DNA of 6,104 nt. Source: Polynucleobacter meluiroseus (GTDB lineage: Bacteria; Pseudomonadota; Gammaproteobacteria; Burkholderiales; Burkholderiaceae). Below the pieces are notes generated by a model. It was not told the DNA's origin. It ran no database searches and saw only the letters and a list, made by a program, of their open reading frames with translations. Of the stretch, positions 4,955 to 6,104 are shown piece by piece. The DNA lies in contig CAMBJN010000089.1 of assembly GCA_945867755.1 (NCBI GenBank), positions 1-6,104 on the forward strand. Reading direction: 5' to 3'. How positions within the stretch are numbered: position 1 is the stretch's first letter; the number at the start of each line of letters is the position of its first letter. The translations under genes and the position numbers were made by a program.

Positions 4955-5888
4955 TTAACCAAGCTTCTAAGCACTCGACCACACCAGTGGTGAATGACTT
5001 GAACACGGGCTGTGCGACAAAGCCAAGGTGCGGCGTGAGTAATGTATTGGGCGTGGTGCGCAAAGGATGATCAGCAGGTATTGGCTCGACATCAAAAACA
5101 TCCAAAGCGGCGCCGCCGATATTTTGGTTTTGAAGTGCTTGAACCAATGCATTCGTATCAAGCAAAGTTGAGCGGGATGTGTTGATCAGCAAAGCATCTT
5201 TTTTCATCAGAGCTAATTTTTCTTGATTGATCATGCCTTTGGTCGTTGGACTGGCAACGATGTGCAAGGAAACAATGTCAGATGTTTGCAGCAGGGTATC
5301 CAAGCTAACTGATTCTGCACCCACAGCGGCAGCTCTTTGGGCAGTCATGTTAGGACTCCAAGTCACCACTTTCATGCTAAAGGCTAATGCAATCTTGGCC
5401 ACACGCGAACCAATTTCACCCAAGCCCACCAAGCCTAAAGTTTGGCCTTTTAAGATAGGCAATAAAGAATACTGATTGCGCCATTGCTGATCAATGATCA
5501 GTTTGTTCTGCTCGACCAATCTTTTGTGCAATCCCAGAATCAATGCCCAAGTTAATTCAGTCGTACTGTCTTTGGATGGACCCCATTCAGTGTGACTGAC
5601 TGGAATGCTGCGTTGTTTTAATGCTTCAGCATCTAAGGCTAAATTTCGGGTGCCGGTAAAAACCACATATTCCAAATGTTTTAACTGAGCAATCAGATCT
5701 GCTTTAAGAGGTGAACGGTCACGCATCAACACCAAGGCATGAGCATCTTGAATCTTTTCTAGAAGGGCGGGGCCTAACAGGGGTTGATTGAAGATCTGCA
5801 CATCGGCTAAATCTTTGATGGCGCTCCAATTGGACAGTTTTTCATATGAATTTTCATAATCATCTAAAACCACAATTTTCTTGCGCAT
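4923..5888 (-). CDS. D-2-hydroxyacid dehydrogenase family protein, NAD(P)-dependent
   Basis: A cytosolic oxidoreductase that interconverts 2-hydroxy acids and 2-keto acids. Numbered from ATG 5888 (321 residues, normal length), it shows the substrate loop FTGTRNLALD (77-86), the cofactor loop GLVGLGEIG (152-160; GxGxxG = 155, 157, 160) and the catalytic set Arg239 (INTSRS), Glu268 (DVFDVEP) and His287 (TPHLGF). The end of the second beta strand reads VVTWSPN, without the aspartate typical of NAD-specific members, hinting at NADP preference. The frame stays open to ATG 5918 (331 residues), but that ATG is part of TATAATG, a perfect -10 box, and has no ribosome site. ATG 5888 has GGGG six bases upstream and precedes the family start RKKIVVLDD. 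The substrate is unknown; the divergent Bug receptor suggests an organic acid taken up from outside. Confidence 0.9.
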   Translation of the reverse strand: MRKKIVVLDDYENSYEKLSNWSAIKDLADVQIFNQPLLGPALLEKIQDAHALVLMRDRSPLKADLIAQLKHLEYVVFTGTRNLALDAEALKQRSIPVSHTEWGPSKDSTTELTWALILGLHKRLVEQNKLIIDQQWRNQYSLLPILKGQTLGLVGLGEIGSRVAKIALAFSMKVVTWSPNMTAQRAAAVGAESVSLDTLLQTSDIVSLHIVASPTTKGMINQEKLALMKKDALLINTSRSTLLDTNALVQALQNQNIGGAALDVFDVEPIPADHPLRTTPNTLLTPHLGFVAQPVFKSFTTGVVECLEAWLNGQTIIRPLP

Positions 5889-5908
5889 GACATGCCCCGT
5901 TTTTTTAA

Positions 5909-5937
5909 TTGCATTCATTATAGGAGTGTGGGATATT
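5909..5937 (+). promoter_or_regulatory. Candidate promoter for the Bug receptor gene
   Basis: TTGCAT (5909-5914), 17 bases, GATATT (5932-5937), each hexamer four or five of six to consensus. It would start transcription near 5944 and overlaps the divergent -10 box at 5917-5922, so the two promoters could compete. Seen by eye only. Confidence 0.35.
5917..5922 (-). promoter_or_regulatory. Perfect -10 box of the dehydrogenase operon
   Basis: On the minus strand the bases read TATAAT, followed at once by G. No good -35 lies at the normal distance, so an activator may be needed. Transcription would begin near 5910, leaving a leader of about 21 bases before ATG 5888 and excluding the upstream in-frame ATG at 5918 from the message. 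Confidence 0.5.
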
Positions 5938-5974
5938 TATGAGGTCACAGAGCTAAAAAAGTCGGACAAAACCT

Positions 5975-5982
5975 AAAGGAGA
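5975..5982 (+). promoter_or_regulatory. Ribosome binding site of the Bug receptor gene
   Basis: AAAGGAGA ends four bases before the ATG at 5987, a strong Shine-Dalgarno site that settles the start of this truncated gene. Confidence 0.75.
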
Positions 5983-5986
5983 CGAA

Positions 5987-6104
5987 ATGAATAAGCTTTT
6001 AGCCGGCTTGATGTCGGTTCTATGTATTACTGGTGCTGCTCAAGCACAAAGTGCTGACTGGCCAAATCAAAAAGTAATCAAATTGATCGCAGTTTTCCCA
6101 CCAG
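5987..6104 (+). CDS. Tripartite tricarboxylate transporter (Bug/TctC-type) periplasmic receptor (partial)
   Basis: The first 39 codons are present; the gene runs past the window end. The N-terminus is a typical Sec signal peptide (MNKLLAGLMSVLCITGAAQA, cleavage near residue 20-22). The next part, DWPNQKVIKLIAVFPP, matches the opening of Bug receptors, usually W/YPxKPIxLIVPFPPGG. These are periplasmic proteins that bind organic acids; most are orphans without their membrane transporter genes and are greatly expanded in Burkholderiales. Full-length members are about 320 residues, so roughly 90 percent is missing. The gene diverges from the D-2-hydroxyacid dehydrogenase, a pairing that suggests a shared substrate. 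The ligand cannot be inferred. Confidence 0.85.
   Translation, partial: MNKLLAGLMSVLCITGAAQAQSADWPNQKVIKLIAVFPP

Overview
The window looks like a piece of chromosome from an AT-leaning betaproteobacterium, most probably Burkholderiaceae and plausibly Polynucleobacter or a close relative. This is inferred from a tripartite-tricarboxylate (Bug/TctC-type) receptor start, a proteobacterial MsrP/MsrQ pair, a YccU-like CoA-binding protein, a TIGR02450-type Trp-rich protein and an E. coli-like LexA box. No rRNA, tRNA, CRISPR array or insertion sequence is seen, and the window is densely coded.

Layout. On the minus strand at 1-2061, a CoA-binding protein is followed by msrP (molybdenum methionine sulfoxide reductase), msrQ (its haem membrane partner) and the start of an unidentified, apparently exported protein that overlaps msrQ by ATGA. 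A small Trp-rich gene (2116-2343) faces the other way and converges on a second minus-strand operon (3967-2354). That operon holds a 40-residue membrane protein, a secreted beta-rich protein and an acyltransferase-3 membrane protein. A 193-bp intergenic region (3968-4160) carries a strong plus-strand promoter whose -10 is buried in a near-perfect LexA operator. This drives an unlisted 40-codon ORF (4161-4283) with an excellent ribosome binding site and one predicted membrane helix. Converging on it is a third minus-strand operon (5888-4299): a D-2-hydroxyacid dehydrogenase, a zinc-ribbon/Smr protein and a cysteine-rich CWC protein, all overlapping. Divergent from the dehydrogenase, a Bug-type periplasmic receptor gene begins and runs off the window end.

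How the genes work together. MsrP/MsrQ repair oxidised methionine in the periplasm with electrons from the respiratory chain. The dehydrogenase and Bug receptor share a promoter region and may handle the same organic acid (inference). The most interesting item is the LexA-controlled small membrane protein at 4161-4283. Its layout resembles SOS-induced small membrane proteins such as the division inhibitor SidA or the toxin TisB, but its sequence is not one I recognise, and its function is unknown.
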